A stretch of DNA of 14,406 nucleotides, from positions 1 through 14,406 of the forward strand of contig DAIUAM010000058.1 in the NCBI GenBank assembly GCA_036847185.1, in the 5' to 3' direction. Source of the DNA: UBA4738 sp002413305 (GTDB lineage Bacteria > Actinomycetota > UBA4738). Shown piece after piece: positions 14,222 through 14,406 of the stretch. The notes below the pieces were generated by a model. That model ran no database searches. It was not told the origin of the DNA and saw nothing but the letters and a program-made list of their open reading frames with translations. The translations under genes were made by a program, and so were the position numbers. The first letter of the stretch is position 1. Every line of letters begins with the position of its first letter.

Positions 14222-14406
14222 GTGCCTGAGCGAACGAAATTCGTATTCATCACCGGAGGAGTCGCCTCGGGCCTCGGGAAGGGCATCACCTCCGCCTCCC
14301 TGGCTCGCCTCCTCAAGTCCCGCGGCCTCCGCGTCACGCTTCAGAAGCTCGACCCGTACATCAACGTCGACCCCGGCACCATGAACCCGTTCGAGCACGG
14401 CGAGGT
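14222..14406 (+). CDS. pyrG: CTP synthase, N-terminal part (cut by window end)
   Basis: The frame from GTG 14222 to the window end gives 61 complete codons of CTP synthase: MPERTKFVFITGG, the synthetase-domain P-loop region GGVASGLGKGITSASLARLL, then VTLQKLDPYINVDPGTM and NPFEHGE. These match the invariant PyrG N-terminus, with Ala where GGVVS is usual. The enzyme makes CTP from UTP, ATP and glutamine. Its glutaminase half lies beyond the window. pyrG following steA/steB is the normal actinobacterial order. The gene probably has its own near-leaderless promoter, separate from the steA cluster. Confidence 0.97.
   Translation, partial: MPERTKFVFITGGVASGLGKGITSASLARLLKSRGLRVTLQKLDPYINVDPGTMNPFEHGE

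Overview
This window is high-GC bacterial DNA and most likely comes from an uncultured or deep-branching member of the Actinomycetota. The evidence is the gene order HAD-IIA phosphatase / SCP2-like protein / tlyA / nadK / steA / steB(mctB) / pyrG, a conserved actinobacterial neighbourhood (in Mycobacterium tuberculosis roughly Rv1691-Rv1699). SteA and SteB/MctB are essentially actinobacterial families. Many genes start with GTG or TTG, and several genes appear to be read from leaderless transcripts. Nothing seen points to a prophage, insertion sequence, CRISPR array or recent island.

Layout. 1-956 is the 3' third of a 23S rRNA, followed by a spacer, a 5S rRNA (about 1108-1224) and a strong hairpin terminator (1234-1260). 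Next come four single-gene units: a TPR protein with a long disordered basic N-terminus (+), a metallo-beta-lactamase-fold hydrolase (-), a short SSB-like OB-fold protein (+) and a DUF1015 protein (-). The divergent gap upstream of DUF1015 holds a large inverted repeat. 5111-6807 is a translationally coupled pair: a small TPR protein and a HAD phosphatase fused to a complete GNAT domain. 7738-6836 and 8088-7735 (minus strand) are a rhomboid protease and an SCP2-like protein whose genes overlap by 4 nt. 8228-10468 is an operon of a phasin-like protein with a repetitive Lys/Ala/Ser/Thr tail, the rRNA methyltransferase TlyA and NAD kinase.

10524-14172 is the most interesting block: a possible leaderless 16-codon upstream ORF, then steA, steB, a family 2 glycosyltransferase and a membrane phospho-sugar transferase of the MraY/WecA superfamily. 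Consecutive genes in the block overlap by 1 to 4 nt. SteA and SteB are cell-separation factors in Corynebacterium, so coupling them to two enzymes that look like lipid-linked glycan enzymes suggests a cell-envelope or division module. recN, which usually sits between nadK and steA, is absent here. The window ends inside pyrG (CTP synthase).

The core genes are recognised from motifs I can read directly. Exact starts, promoters and the roles of the TPR, DUF1015, phasin-like and PNPT proteins are inference.
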